Source: Chamaelirium japonicum
Taxonomy: Eukaryota; Streptophyta; Magnoliopsida; Liliales; Melanthiaceae
Length of the DNA stretch: 64,000 nucleotides
Assembly (NCBI GenBank): GCA_947650365.1
Contig: OX393554.1
Coordinates: forward strand, 34,056,204-34,120,203
Direction of reading: 5' to 3'
Part shown: positions 10,666 through 44,760 of the stretch, in pieces
Numbering within the stretch: the stretch's first letter is position 1
Layout of the letters: each line of letters starts with the position of its first letter
Translations under genes and position numbers: made by a program
The notes under the pieces: model-generated
The model's database searches: none
What the model was told of the DNA's origin: nothing
The model's input: the letters and a program-made list of their open reading frames with translations, nothing else

Positions 10666-13600
10666 ATGGAGGCCCTACAGCACGTCGGCCTCATCGTGAA
10701 CCTCTGCGGTCCCAGACGACCCCTCCCCTCCAGCACCCCCTCCACTCTCTCCAGGCTCCCCAAATCCAGCAAGCCCTCCACCATCTGCCGCTCCAGCAAA
10801 TGGGCCGACCGCCTCCTCGGTGACTTCCAGTTCCTCCCCGCCACCACCGAACCACCACCCTCCGCCGCCTCCCCGACCCACCCCGCCCTCCTCTCTCTCC
10901 TCCAGTCCCCACCCATCCCCACCTCCGCCGACCGCGCGGTCCCCCTCCCCATCGACTTCTACCAGGTCTGCTCACAAACCCCATTTACCTCTCCCCATAT
11001 CGGAGATTCTTAGTGTTCAAATCCATCGCCTCGTTGCTTGCAGGTACTGGGAGCTGAGACCCACTTCCTGGCCGATGGGATCCGGAGGGCCTACGAGGCT
11101 AGGGTTTCCAAGTCCCCGCCTCACGGCTTCAGCCCGGAGGCCCTTGTCGGGCGCCGCCAGATCCTCCAGGCCGCCTGCGACACCCTCTCCAACCCTACCT
11201 CCCGCGGGGACTACAACCGTGGCCTCCTCCACGATCTTGATTCCACCCTCACCACCCACGTTCCCTGGGACAAGGTACATCAGGCCCGACTTGATCAATA
11301 TTGGTTCCGGACAGCTGTTCTGAATACCCTTTTTTGTGTTTTTCGTTACAGGTCCCGGGGGTTCTCTGCGTGTTGCAGGAGGCCGGCGAAGCCGAGGTGG
11401 TCCTCCGGGTGGGCCGTAGCCTCCTGCTCGAGCGGCTACCCAAGCCGTTCAAGCAGGACGTGGTGCTCGCAATGGCGCTCGCGTACGTGGACCTATCGAG
11501 GGACACGATGATGCTCAACCCACCCGATTTCGTCGGATGCTGCGAGGTGCTTGAGAGAGCTCTGAAGCTCCTGCAGGTAAAATAGTTCTTTATCTCCCTC
11601 TTCTCTATTATCTTGCTTGATCAAATTGCACCGGTGGCCTCATGGGAATGACCAGGCGGTCGCTCTGGCTGTCGGAATTATGCCGGCTGCCTCTCCTATG
11701 TGTCGAATGTGCTTTGTTTATATCCCAAACTACTACAATTTGTTGAGAGAAGAGTCCCACATCGGCTGATTAGGAGGGCAGATACTTATAAAGAAGTACT
11801 GGGACCTCAATCCTTCATCCGGGTTTTGTGGGTTACAGGAATTTCCACATGGTATCAGAGCCAAGCGGTAACATTCACCTATGGAGTGGGGCCCCACACT
11901 ACTACACCCACGGATTGAGACCGGAAAAAAATCTGGCATGCACATGGGAGGGAGTGTTGAGAGAATAGTCCCACATCGGCTGATTAGGAGGGCGATGAAA
12001 TCCTTATAAAGAAGTGCTGGGACCTCAATCCTTGATCCGGGTTCTGTAGTTAGAGGAATTTCCACACAATTTGCATAAATGATTGGGCAATGGATCAAGA
12101 TTCTACCAATTACAGTCTCACTAGCTCTACCGGTTGGACCTTCCTGGTGGGCATTGTTTTCAACCCTTTTCGATCCAAAGGATATCACTTGGAAGATCTG
12201 TCCGCAAGTGCAAAATTATCTTTCAAAATGCAATCTGTATCGGGTTTGCCTTTACGTGGTTTACTTCATATGGGAAACGCACCACATGTGATGAAATATC
12301 TTGCTTTTCTTCTTTCATCATAGTCGCATTTTAATGCTCTACAATGTGAGTACTTGAAGAGAATGTTGATCCTACAGGAGAGTAAAACCACTTGAGGATA
12401 TCAGATAAAAAAAATGAAGCTCATTTGATTTCAACGTAATGTCTCATGACCAATGTTTAAAAAGGCGTTTGAGGCTTACGCCTCGAGGCCCGCCTCAAGG
12501 TGAGGCGGTCCTATGCTGCCTCGAGGCCCACGCCTCAGCAGCCACATATAAAAAGCCTACGCCTCATCATTAACAGTAGTACACCTTCGTCCGAGGCGCG
12601 CCTCAAGGTGTACGCCTCTTGCACTATGTGTGAAATATAGGACAGGGAGGGGTTAAAACCAATGTTTGGTGTGGGAGGGCACTAAGGGTTTTATATGTAA
12701 ATCGTCCACATGGACCCTTTTTTCACCCATTAAAACCTCATAAACCCTTTTAGATCTCTTTAGGTTTTGAAACCCCCTTGTCTCCAAAAACCCAAAATCA
12801 AGATTTAGTGCTCATTTATTTTCCGATTTTGATTCCAAAGTTGTATTTTTCTTCTTTGTGGATCGTCTACCAACTACAGGTGAGACTGTGAGAGATAAAA
12901 ATTTGTTTCATGTTTAGAGGGATGGATCATGATCTTGTATCTTCTACTATGTTTTTCTATGTTTTTTTTTTGTATTTTATCATTTTCATGTATTTGTATC
13001 ATGTATTTGTTTTTTTTTAATCTTGACAATGTTAGTTTTATATTCGTATTTTATTGTTTGTTATTAATTGTTAGTTGCTACTTTAATTATTATCTTGAAT
13101 ATTAAAGAATTAAACGTGTTTGAGCAATTTGACTTTCTATTTTGTTGTTAGATTGCTCGATGGAGTCCTCAATCGTGTCATATAAGATATTTTCTAACAC
13201 ATTGTGATTTATTATGTATATCTAGTTTAATTATTATTACACATTCAATAATAGTATTTATTATGATTTTTTTTCTTTTTTAACTTTTTTTTATCAAAAC
13301 GCCTTGAAAAAATTCGAGGCTTACGCCTCGGTGCGCCTTGAGGCTTACGCCTCGCCTCTCCATAGGAAAAACGCCTCGGTACGCCTTTCGCCTTTTTAAA
13401 CATTGCTCATGACTCTCATGGATGCTATAAGCAAAATTGTTCAGAAAATGAAAGTGATTCAATTTCTATATGTTCTTATCTAGCATTATGCTTTTGGAAC
13501 CAGATTGTCGATGATAAATCATTATGGAATTTGGTGTAATGCAGGAGGAAGGAGCAAGCAACCTTGCGCCAGATCTGCAGGCACAAATCGACGAGACATT

Positions 13601-16600
13601 GGAAGAGATCACCCCTCGTTGTGTGCTCGAGCTTCTAGCACTGCCCCTTGATGAAGAAAACATGATGAAACGGGAGGAAGGTCTTCATCGCGTGCAGAAC
13701 ATACTATGGAGTGTTGGTGGAGGTGGTGCTGCTGCTGTCGGAGGAGGATACACCTGTGAAGACTTCATGAATGATGCATTCTCATGCATGACAGCTGCTG
13801 AGCAGGTTTGTGATTTGTGGTTCTCCAAAGTCTTGCTTTCTTATTTTGTTGGGGTTCTACATGGGATGTGCGTCTTTCTGAAGTTTGATGGTTTTTATTT
13901 TTCTGCTGTAAAGGTAAATTTATTTGCTGCAAAACCAAGTAATATACTGCCAGAGAGCTTCGAAGTCTATGGTGTGGCACTTGCTTTGGTTGCCCAGGCC
14001 TTCGTGGGTAAGAAACCCCATCTTATTACGGATGCGGAAAATCTTTTTCTACAACTTCAGCAGACCAAGGTCACTCCTCTAGGCGCTGTTTCTGATTTCA
14101 CCAAAAGAGCCGATCGTGAGTTTGACTTTGCACTTGAGAAGGGACTTTGTTCACTGCTTGTGGGAGAGCTTGATGAGTGCCGCCTGTGGTTGGGCATAGA
14201 TAGTGAAAGCTCACCCTACAGAGATTCATCTATCATAGAATTTGTTATGGACAATTCTGAGGTCGACAATAGTTATGATCCTCTCCCTGGGCTTTGCAAA
14301 CTGTTAGAGACTTGGCTTACGGAGGTGGTTTTTCCCAGATTTAGAGATACTCAGGATATACATGTCAGGCTCGGAGATTATTATGATGACCCTACTGTCC
14401 TTAGATATCTAGAGAGGATGGAGGGAAGTGGGGGTTCAGCTTTAGCTGCAGCTGCTGCCATTGTAAAAATCGGGGCCGAGGCTACTGCTGCCCTTGGTAA
14501 TGTGAAGTCAAGCGCTCTTCAGGCTTTGCGGAAAGTGTTCCCATTGGGCAAAAGAGAAGAAGGGGTGGATACTGAGGAATGTGTTGGACATGATTATGTT
14601 CCGGACATGCTAACAGAGGACACTTTGGTGACAACTGATAAATATAATTCAGTGGCTAACACCGAGGCTTCTGAGAATCCAAATTCTGAAGACTCCAGTG
14701 AGCAAGATTTCACAAACAAAATAAAAGATCTTAGTGTGAAGATTATGTGTGCTGGTGTGGCGGTTGGATTATTGACTCTAGTAGGGCTTAAGTATTTACC
14801 TAGAAGAAATGGGTTGCCAGCTGCAAGGAAGGAACTAGGTTCAGCAATGGCTGCTAATGTCGCAAATCTGGGTAATATTCAAGACTCCTTTATCATCTCT
14901 CCTTTATTTTAGAACTGAAAAAGACAATTAAATAAAATCTTTGTATTATTATAATCATGATGGTTACGGTTATGGTTAGTCTTTGATTTTTAGTCTAGTG
15001 ATAAAATAGAACCAACCTTTCCATTGGTAATACCAAGATATTTCCATAGAAGTCTTAGATATTTGGTCTTTCGACATTTTTCAGATGATAATCAGTTGTT
15101 TTGTGTTTTATCCTCTTGTACTACTGCACCTCCTTTGGGTTTTGCTTCTTCTCATCGCTAGTGGATGCATTCAAAGCCCTGGTGGAACGAAAAGTTGTTT
15201 ACATATATATTATTTTATTAACCACCCCGTACATTAAAATTCGCTAACGCTTGACAGAAGCTCACTTATCATTGTTTTTAGGATTTCGGCCCTCGGCCAT
15301 CTTTTGAACACACAACCTCTAGATTATTTTGGTATTTATTTTCTTTTTATTCCATCACAATAGAGACTATTAATAATTGGGGTTTTCATATTAATTTCAT
15401 GAATTTTGTGTTTTTTTGTCAAAAATTGTAATAATACGTGGTTGACCTTATAGAGAGAAGTATAATGCTTGTCCCTAATCTATTCCATTGCCTATTTTTT
15501 TGGGGGAAACAGTGGAAAGAGCTGTGAGGAGTGAAAGAGGCAAGCCCACTGAGATGTTGAAATCCATACGGCGAAAAGTCCATTTGTGTTTGATATTATA
15601 AATAATCTATATACATTGGTTTGTAATTTACATGGTATGTGCATGCTTTGATGAAATTTAGCAGCACCACCTTGAAATTTTTTGTTCGCAATGAAGAGGA
15701 TCTATGGCAGAGTAGAATGGTGTTAAAACTTCTATCGAAAAGTAAGTTGAGCAAGCGTAGTCAGTCCAAGGTCTGATTTATATAAAGGTACAATGTCAAG
15801 TGATAATGGTATTTGTTATGGACTGGATTGGTCATATCTGACACTTGTAGCTAGGGCTGTGATTAAGCATCCACTCATATGACTATCATGGATCTTTAGC
15901 TACAAAACGAATACATTGATATGGCAATTCTTGATTGGGCCTTGGAATATCCAAGAGCTGTGTAGTCTGCAGGGCTGGTTCCAACCACTAGGACATTTTA
16001 TCTCACAAGCTAGCACCCTATTTCAATCCTTTACCCAGGTCCTAGCTAATGAAGAAAGATTCAAAGAAGAAGAGTTTGTTTTAACCCCCCTTTTGCTTCC
16101 CTTACTTTTAAAACAGATTGCCCCCACCCCATCATCTCCCCAGCCCCAACCTCCGCTCTACCTATCTCTTCCAGTATCTTTGACAGATGCTGCCTTGCAC
16201 TTAGTAGTTACTACCATCACTGCCTTACATAATCGCCCACTGCCTATACATCCATCACTGCCCATGCACCTCCACTGGCCTCCGACCAGCTACCAAACAC
16301 AAGCTCAATTGAATGTTTTGTTCAAGAAAGCCGAAAATCCAAATTTGATTGTTGTGTTATAACTTGTAAGAAAGAAAAAAAATGGGGGAAGAATGGATTT
16401 TAAAAAAAAACCATGTTCATTCATTCCTACTACTGAGCTTATTTTTTTTTCATAATTTATTTCTATTCCATCTTTCCCGGAGTACGTTCTCCATGGAATT
16501 TTGTTTCAATCATTTCAGGCCAATCCCTTTGATGCTGCACAGAGCTCAATCAGATCATCAAACCATGGTCGTAATGGGGATGAGCGATGGAGGTGATTTG

Positions 16601-18432
16601 GATGATCTTTCTCACTTTGTCTCGAGGACATGCTTTCATACTGGTGGCCACATATTATTTCATTAAATGGGCTCAAGGTGAACCATTGGGGAATGTAAAC
16701 TCTTTCCATTCATCCAGCCATTCCCTATCTATTTGACGCAAAAACATCTTGCCGGAGGAGATACTTGATCCGGCCCCCTTTGCCTGCTACATTCTTGTAC
16801 TGGAGGAGAGGAGATCGAAAAGGGGGAAGGGAAAGGATGACCATATTTCATTTGGGATCGATCCAATGGCTCCAATGACCGAGCATATTCAACTCCAAAT
16901 ATGACCGGCCATACCCTAGCCTCGGTATACAAATTCCGGTTATAGAATATCATGGATTTTATTGAAATGATTTTCGCACCAAAATGTTCACTTATTTTGA
17001 GTTCTAAAATAACATCTACAATTCAACGATATTGTAGCTCATGATCATCATTCATGCAGTATTGGGATGTTCATCTTCTTAATGCCATGTTAATATAGTT
17101 GAGCTTTAATTTTGGTACTTTTATTTGTCAGGAATGCATAAAGTTGTCACTTTGTTTAACTGCTTTCATAATCTTGCTTACCTTTTTGTATTTGTGACTG
17201 TTCTTCGGAAACCCCATTTTCTTTTTTGGATCAGATGTTCCTGAGGATGAGAAGTTATTCGAGGACATGCCTAAGATGGATGCAAGGTTTGCAGAGACTC
17301 TAGTCCGCAAGTGGCAACACGTTAAATCCCAGGCCTTGGGCCGAGATCATTCTCTTGCAGAACTGTCAGAGGTGAGACTTTTACCCCTTCTGCTGCTTTT
17401 ATTTATTATGTTATTTTTATTTGACTAGTGTTTTTTAAAACTACGATCAATATAGTTGTCGAAATGAATGATGTCTTTGCACACTGCAGCCTTCTTAGAT
17501 GATTACCCTCATCTTAAACAAGGAGTTTCATGCCATAAGATTGATGCATGCCCTTGAGGTCCATTTAATTTGCTAACCTTCTTAAGATATGTACCTCTTT
17601 TTCTATGGTACCTTCTTCGGAAAAGAATTATTTGAATGTTGAGTCGGAATTATGGAGAATAACTTAGTTGGCAAGGTTCTAAATTCCACTGAACAAAAAT
17701 ATTATATGGAATTATGGATTCCTTGTAATGGGGTTAAATACAAAAATTTTAGGTAAAATAAGTCCAAGAGATACCACTTTGTGTTCATGTTTGATGTTTC
17801 ACCATCTTGGATATGCTGAACATAAAAATGGAAAGAGATGGTAATGTACCATTTGAGAGTGAATTGGATGAAGTCAAGATGCTTTAGAGCTTGTGTCATC
17901 ACATTTTTGACAATTATAATATGTAGCAAAATGTTGAGTAGTGAAGATGTCCTCCTTAGTTTTGCTACTTAAAAATGCTGTAGCAAAACGAGATGTAATC
18001 ATCACAGACATTTTGCTACTAGTTTAAGCTCAGTCAGCTACTTGTAAATTTTTTTGGTCAGTTAGTACTTCTCACATTGATATGGTTCCTCTCTCAAGAA
18101 TATGGTCACTTGGGTGCTGATCAATCTGGGGTGCCCGACAGGTTCTGGAGGGCCGGATGCTGAAGATATGGACGGATCGTGCTGCGGAGATCGCCCAGCG
18201 CGGTTGGTCCTGGGAGTACTCGCTGTTGGGCGTGACGATTGACAGCGTGACGGTCTCGTCAGACGGCCGCCGCGCGATGGTGGAGGCATCGATTGAGGAG
18301 GCGGCTCGGCTGATGGACGCTGCGCACCCGGGGCACGACGACTCCTACAGCACCACATACACCACCAGGTATGAGATGGCCTGTGCTGGGTCGGGGTGGA
18401 GGATAACTGAAGGCGCAGTCCTCAAATCGTAA
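10666..18432 (+). CDS. ARC6: ARC6, chloroplast-division protein of the inner envelope
   Basis: The exons are 10666-10965, 11044-11274, 11352-11576, 13545-13805, 13914-14871, 17235-17371 and 18142-18432. All use GT/AG sites and the phases join to give 800 aa, the usual length of plant ARC6. The start reads MEALQHVG and is followed by a Ser/Pro-rich plastid transit region. The J-like domain begins near residue 97 (PIDFYQVLGAETHFLADGIRRAYE across exons 1-2) and lacks the HPD tripeptide. A hydrophobic span near 611-635 (IMCAGVAVGLLTLVGLKYL) is the membrane segment. The C-terminal domain (about 660-797, containing KWQHVKSQALG, GRMLKIWTDRAAE, ending WRITEGAVLKS) is the intermembrane-space part that binds PDV2. 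The stromal part anchors and stabilises FtsZ filaments at the plastid-division ring (family knowledge). Introns 3 and 5 are about 2-2.4 kb; intron 3 holds two transposable elements. I see no damage. Confidence 0.93.
11741..12066 (+). mobile_element. complete TRIM retrotransposon in ARC6 intron 3
   Basis: Two direct repeats, 11741-11849 (109 bp) and 11955-12066 (112 bp), both start TGTTGAGAGA and end ATTTCCACA. They share cccacatcggctgattagg and cctcaatcctt. The first is followed at once by tggtatcagagcc, a primer-binding site complementary to initiator Met tRNA. The second is preceded by the purine tract gggaggga. The target site CAATT is duplicated at 11736-11740 and 12067-12071. At 326 bp with no coding capacity it is a terminal-repeat retrotransposon in miniature, in the same orientation as ARC6. 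Confidence 0.9.
12451..13405. mobile_element. hAT-like non-autonomous element in ARC6 intron 3
   Basis: The ends are CAATGTTTAAAAAGGCG and its inverse CGCCTTTTTAAACATTG, flanked by the perfect 8-bp duplication CTCATGAC (12443-12450 and 13406-13413). Subterminal gcctcgaggc and ttacgcctc repeats sit at both ends. The AT-rich middle has no transposase. A second copy lies at 61947-62869. Confidence 0.88.
14872..17234. other. ARC6 intron 5, content unassigned
   Basis: This is a 2.36-kb intron between a phase-1 donor (ctgG|GTAATA) and acceptor (ggatcag|AT). It contains a 148-codon frame (15916-16362) and other frames without recognisable homology, and no clear terminal repeats. Nothing further could be identified. 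Confidence 0.5.
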
Positions 18433-18966
18433 GAGAGACAGGCAGCACCGGTCCCCTGCCAATGTCATTGTAAATAGGATTTCTTTTTCTTGGGTTGTAC
18501 TAGAGTTCCAAGCGCCTACAGACCTCATCCAGTTTTGAGTTTCATCGAGGAATTTTCCATCCGAGCAGCAGATTCTACAGGGCCAATGTGCATGTGGTGG
18601 TAGTTTGGTAAAATCGTACGGCAAGACTTACAATTTTTCTATGTCATGGTATGTATATTTGATATAAGCTGTCATACTTTTTAATTTTCGATGTCATGGT
18701 ATGTATAGTTGATCGTCGGCCACCATGATCATTGGAATGGGCTCATCGATGAAAGCTTTATTTCGAAAACTTGTCATTAGATCTTCAGTCTCGACGACAC
18801 TTGCCGGCATCAAACTTTACTTGCTACAGCTCCCTCGGCCGCTGTGCTTGACACTGATGGGGGGTTGGACAACAACAACTCTGCGCTGCTCGAAGAGATT
18901 CCGGCTCTTCTATCCCAACCTCCAGGTGGGTCTGGAGGAGTGTTCACAAGATGTTGGCATATAGGG
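18433..18966. other. ARC6 3' region
   Basis: This is the probable 3' UTR and downstream sequence. A frame near 18830-18960 reads LEEIPALLSQPPGGSGG, with no family I can name. No polyadenylation site was assigned. Confidence 0.35.
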
Positions 18967-19404
18967 TAGGGCTGGTAATTTTGGACCCGACATGGCAGAC
19001 CAGACATGACCCGACACAAAGTTAGCGGGTCTGGGTTAAACGGGTTCGGGTTGTAAAGGGTTGGGTCCAGGTTTACGGTCTAGACATGGTAGGCCTGGGA
19101 AGATCCGTTTAAAATTCATCGGGTCGGGTCGGGTCTACCTGCAATCCGATACTATAATATATAGTATCAGCGGGTCTATTGGGTAATGTCGAGTTGAGTC
19201 GGATCGGGTCAACTGAATAAACACGTGTGGTAAACAGGTCTTATCGGGTCTACCCGTTTATAAATGGGTCAGATATGGGTTTAGAATCGTGATATGGGTT
19301 TAGAATCTAGACACGATTAGTTAAACGGGTCGGGTCCGGGTCTAGAGGTTTTGGACACGACCCTAAACTAGACACGAACCCGACCCGACCCATTGCCACC
19401 CCTA
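18967..19404. mobile_element. hAT-like MITE (gggtcgggt family), copy 1
   Basis: It begins TAGGGCTGGTAATTTTGG and ends CCATTGCCACCCCTA, with many GGGTCGGGT/ACCCGACCC internal repeats in inverted order. The flanks ATATAGGG (18959-18966) and ATCTAGGG (19405-19412) form a 7-of-8 target duplication. A related copy lies at 48403-48862. Confidence 0.75.
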
Positions 19405-20500
19405 ATCTAGGGACATACTACTTTGCCACTGAGCAACACACGCATCGTCCAAATCATTAGATATAGGTTTCTGAATATGCTGATTTTTTATGAGGATGAT
19501 CGCCTTGTCTTATAGAGAACTTTAGGCAACTCAAATGAAGCCCTCGTGTCAATGCGAACAAAGGGCATATCCGGTCCTTACTCAAAACCTTACTCAGATT
19601 TGAATACCAGTAAATAAGCACCAAAATCAGCTCCAGTCCTTTGCCCGAACTCGTACCAAATTGAGTTTTACTTGGATTTTTTTATCAAATCGAGGCAAAC
19701 TCAAATCTCGTATCTCCAATGCCTTCTTATTTACAACATTGCCATCCAACGGTTGAGTTTTTTCTTGTTCAAACTCATACCAAATTGAGCTTTTACTTCT
19801 TTTTATTTTTTTGGTTCATTGGAAGGGGAGGTCACAACAGACCCCCAAGGAGGCGTCACAGTTTGGCGCAAGCACAGAGCCACCGCAACACCGGGGGAAC
19901 CCTAAAAGGGGAAGGAGGCACCACATAACACACCCCAGCATCCGGCGGACACCGACAATGCCACAAGTGGCATAAAACACCGCCACCCTGTGGATCGAAC
20001 CCATCCAGCGGTTGAGTTTTTACTCGAATCTGAGTAAAAGCTCCAAAACCAGCTCCTGCCCTTGCTCAAACTCATACCAAACCGAGCTTTTACTCAATTT
20101 TTTTCTCAGATTTTAGTAAAATTTTGAGCAAGGACAGGAGATGCTCAAATAAATGTTACAATTAAAGAAGAATGCACTAGTGTCTGAATGAAGCCCTCAT
20201 TGCTAATTATATTCACATTGACAGAAACTCGAAAACAGCCACAAATTGAGCTTTTCATTGCTAGTGCAAGGCATTGCTGGGTAGGAGCAGACTTTAAGAC
20301 TATAATTTTTTTTCTTTTCTTTAGCAACAGGAAGTTCAGCAAGGAGCAAGTTACTGAAAGAGTACATCGCGCAATACTACAAATCAATCGGAATCAACGA
20401 ATCACAGATTTCGAAAGGGAAAAAAATGAAACTGCTAATAGTTAATATCAACCCATGGGAGACCTATATAACCGCTGTCCATCACCACCGCTACCTTCGC
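19405..20500. other. intergenic repeats between ARC6 and the kinesin
   Basis: Between 19575 and 20135 an inverted pair (gtccttactcaaaaccttac and the complementary form gtaaaattttgagcaaggac) encloses repeats of ccaaattgagttttact, so a MITE-like unit is likely. A block at 19810-20000 (ggaggtcacaacagaccccc, gtggatcgaaccc) resembles a dispersed repeat. No gene was seen. Confidence 0.4.
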
Positions 20501-41940
<21,440 letters not shown>

Positions 41941-42439
41941 TTCCTCCCTCCCTCCCCTGCACCATCCACTGCAATCCTCCTCCCTAACAACAAAGGGTGT
42001 GGAAAACAAAACTAAACAACTAAATTGAGCAGAGAAAACAATGCAACCAATTTCCACTCTTCATCCCTTAAAGAAGAGAGAAGACAGCGGGGATCGAGAG
42101 GGGGGGACGGTTGGGGGGTAGCTGTTTGTCGTCAAGGTGGCGGTCGTTGGGGGATGGTACAGGACAACATTGGGCGCAGCCCCACCGTTCATCTGGATCT
42201 GATCAGCGGTTCAGATGCCAGCCGATCAGAAACACACAGATAACCGAAGAAGCTGGCGATTACTGATTAATCAACCCATTTGCTTCTCACAAAAAGGGTG
42301 ATTTTTTTTTCCTCCAAATTTTCAAATCCCCTCCTGAATTCAGAGCAGGATTATTAAATTTAATCGTGGGCCGCCGCCCATGTTTGAATTCTTCCCCATT
42401 TCCAGCATTGTCCCCACAACAATACCATCTCACATGGGT

Positions 42440-42512
<73 letters not shown>

Positions 42513-42725
42513 CAATGCAGATGGGGAGTCGAGGTGTTTACCTAACGGGGGGGTTGGATTCGCTGAATGCAGCGGAATTCTGATCGGGATCACTCGGGTC
42601 TTGCGGCCCCGGACTCGCCGCCGCTGCTGCTGCTGAGGGAGGAGCCACCGTAGGAGATCCTGACGCCCCGACCTTTCTCTCTCTCTCTCCGTACCTTGAG
42701 AGGGAAGGAGGTTGGCCTTTACGCA
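41941..42725 (-). promoter_or_regulatory. kinesin-7 5' leader with a probable leader intron
   Basis: Upstream of the ATG at 41940 an acceptor (gttgttAG, ending at 41984) and a distant donor (TTAG|GTAAAC at 42542/42541) fit a leader intron of about 560 bp. It contains (GA)n at about 42441-42511. A leader exon would then run rightwards from 42542, GC-rich and with few ATGs. This is inference from splice signals only. Confidence 0.4.
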
Positions 42726-43391
42726 ATGGGATTAAAGATAAAGAAAAAGAAAAAGTGCGTTGGGAAGCCCAAACGATCCGAGATCTGAGGATCTAAAAGA
42801 GAGAGAGCAGGCGGGGACGGAGACGGCGGCGGCGGGGACGGAGACGGCGAAGACGGCGTCGGCGGCGGTGGTGGAGGAGCCGTCGTTCCTTTTCCCCTCC
42901 TCGGATAGCTTGAGTCGTTTGTTCGCTTCTCAGAAACCGAATCACCTCCCCTTTTACTCTTTAGGATTGATATTCCTACCCCGTGATTTGTTTTTCCCCA
43001 TCTGTACTGCACTCTTCCAGGTAAACGACAGCGACGGGGAGGGTCTATGGAGTGCAGATAACGGATTGATGGGTGATGGCATCGATACCGTTCTTGGAGT
43101 TGGTTAATAATGGTCGCCAGGAAAGCATTCACCCGCGCGAAATTCTGTCGGTTGTTTTCTCTCTGTGAACTTCTATTTGAACATATAAGTAGACATTACC
43201 GAGGACATTTGACGACATGGGAGCATTGGACGGCGCTCATCGCATCTGTTCGACGGCCAATGGCTCCCACGTCCTCAATTTTGTCCACGTTTATGTCTAA
43301 GTAGTGTCCTTCCTCTCGCCCTTTGTTGGCTTGGGAGGCAGAATGAGAGCCACTGAAACGAAACTGATATTCATCAAACTTTCAAAAAGGG
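42726..43391. other. region upstream of the kinesin gene
   Basis: GC-rich at 42790-42870 with gacggagacggcg repeats. A 115-codon plus-strand frame (42760-43107) has no recognisable domain. The kinesin promoter is probably here; no motif was assigned. Confidence 0.3.
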
Positions 43392-44241
43392 GCTTTTTTG
43401 ACTTACACCCCAATTTTATGTTAAAATTTGAGTTATACCCCCACATTTGTAAAAAATTTACCTTACCCCCAGTCTATCACTTGACGTGAACGATTTGTTA
43501 AGTGTGGCTGTAACTTAAATTTCGACATAAAAGTGAAGATGCAATTCAATAAAAAGAGGGGGAGTTGGTGAGCGGTCCCAGACAAGAGGTCCATTAAAAC
43601 TATATAATAAACATATGTTGTGGACAAAAATGCCCTCCACAGGGTATTAAATTTTTCATTTCGAATACCATATTTCTCTCAACCTGACTGAATCCAATCG
43701 AATCTTCAACCGGAGCTTCTCACATCCACTACTCGCCCCTGTTGGAACTTCTCGTTGCCACCGAACTGAATCTAAATTTAATCCTAAACCCAATATCTAT
43801 AGGCTGTGGGCTGAACCCAAGACCTAGGAATCATAACCTAATCAGACCCCTCCGGCTCCCATTCCTTCTCGTCTCCGCTACTCACCGCCGCAGCTCAAGA
43901 GCGCACCCGTTGTCGCTACCATATTTGATGCTCGTGTCGGAGACCGCCATGACTGCTCATGAGGAAGGAGATAGTTGTTGGCAAGAGCTTTTTGGGTTTG
44001 AGGGGCAAATTTGGGTTTTGAAAATAAATCGGAGATCTAACGTTAAGGGAAATGACTCACTAGCCTGGGCTTTTGAGATTTGTTCTATCGGGTATTAATC
44101 ATCAATTAATCCTATAAAAAACCCACTTTTAACGAGTTGCTCATAGTCATGTGACGGATCGGGGGTAAAGTCAATTTTTTTAGAAAATAGGGGTGTAACT
44201 TAAACTTCAGAATAAAAGTAGGGGTGTGAGTAAAAAAAACC
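43392..44241. mobile_element. foldback/MITE with about 110-bp terminal inverted repeats
   Basis: The left arm runs from ggcttttttgacttacaccccaa through gagttataccccc to ttaccttaccccc. The right arm runs from gggggtaaagtcaa through ggggtgtaacttaaac to gggtgtgagtaaaaaaaac. The flanks share CAAAAAG. Related arms occur inside the giant palindrome at 57270-57560 and 60180-60470. There is no coding content. Confidence 0.65.
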
Positions 44242-44760
44242 AAAAAGAAAGCGTGCGGATCTTCTACGGTTCCAGTGACTTACTGTTGGGATGGTAGACG
44301 GCCTATGCATGCCACGTAGCACTAGCGTCATCGTGGCCGTAGGCGAGTGCGATTCACCAGTGGTCGTGCATACCTACAATCGGGTCCACTGTAAACTACA
44401 CTTAACTACAACGGCTGTGATGATATTAGTGCCATGTGGCATGCATCGCATGGCTACCGTTTCTATCTGTAGATTGTTTGAACTGTAGAGGATTCGAACA
44501 CGAAGAAGAAGAAGAAGGTCAGCACTTCCCCAAAAGCAAAAAGTCAATCGCCTCTACGCTGTAACCACCAGGATGTGTGACATGTGGCCCCACCGAAGAA
44601 AACAAAACGAGGCCCAAGTGTTCCTCTGGACTCCACAAGGTGGTCCCATGAGACTTTATATGGAGAGCGATTTTTTATTTTTTATTAGACACAACTTAAA
44701 AACCAGCTACATCACCTTAGCTACAACACCAACTTTTTTTGAGGCCTTAGAAAGAAACCG
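44242..44760. other. unassigned, includes the LINE 3' tail
   Basis: Read on the minus strand, 44760 to about 44690 continues the LINE reading frame interrupted by the LTR element (FLSKASKKVGVV) and then an A-rich tail. No gene was found in the rest. Confidence 0.4.

Noticed and set aside
10820..11323. 167-codon Pro/Ser-rich frame
   Set aside because: Overlaps ARC6 exons 1-2 in another frame.
15916..16362. 148-codon frame in ARC6 intron 5
   Set aside because: No recognisable similarity, lies within an intron whose flanking exons join in phase.
18259..18624. 121-codon minus-strand frame
   Set aside because: Antisense shadow of the last ARC6 exon.
42760..43107. 115-codon plus-strand frame as a gene divergent from the kinesin
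   Set aside because: No recognisable domain, composition driven by gacggagacggcg repeats, no convincing splice partner.
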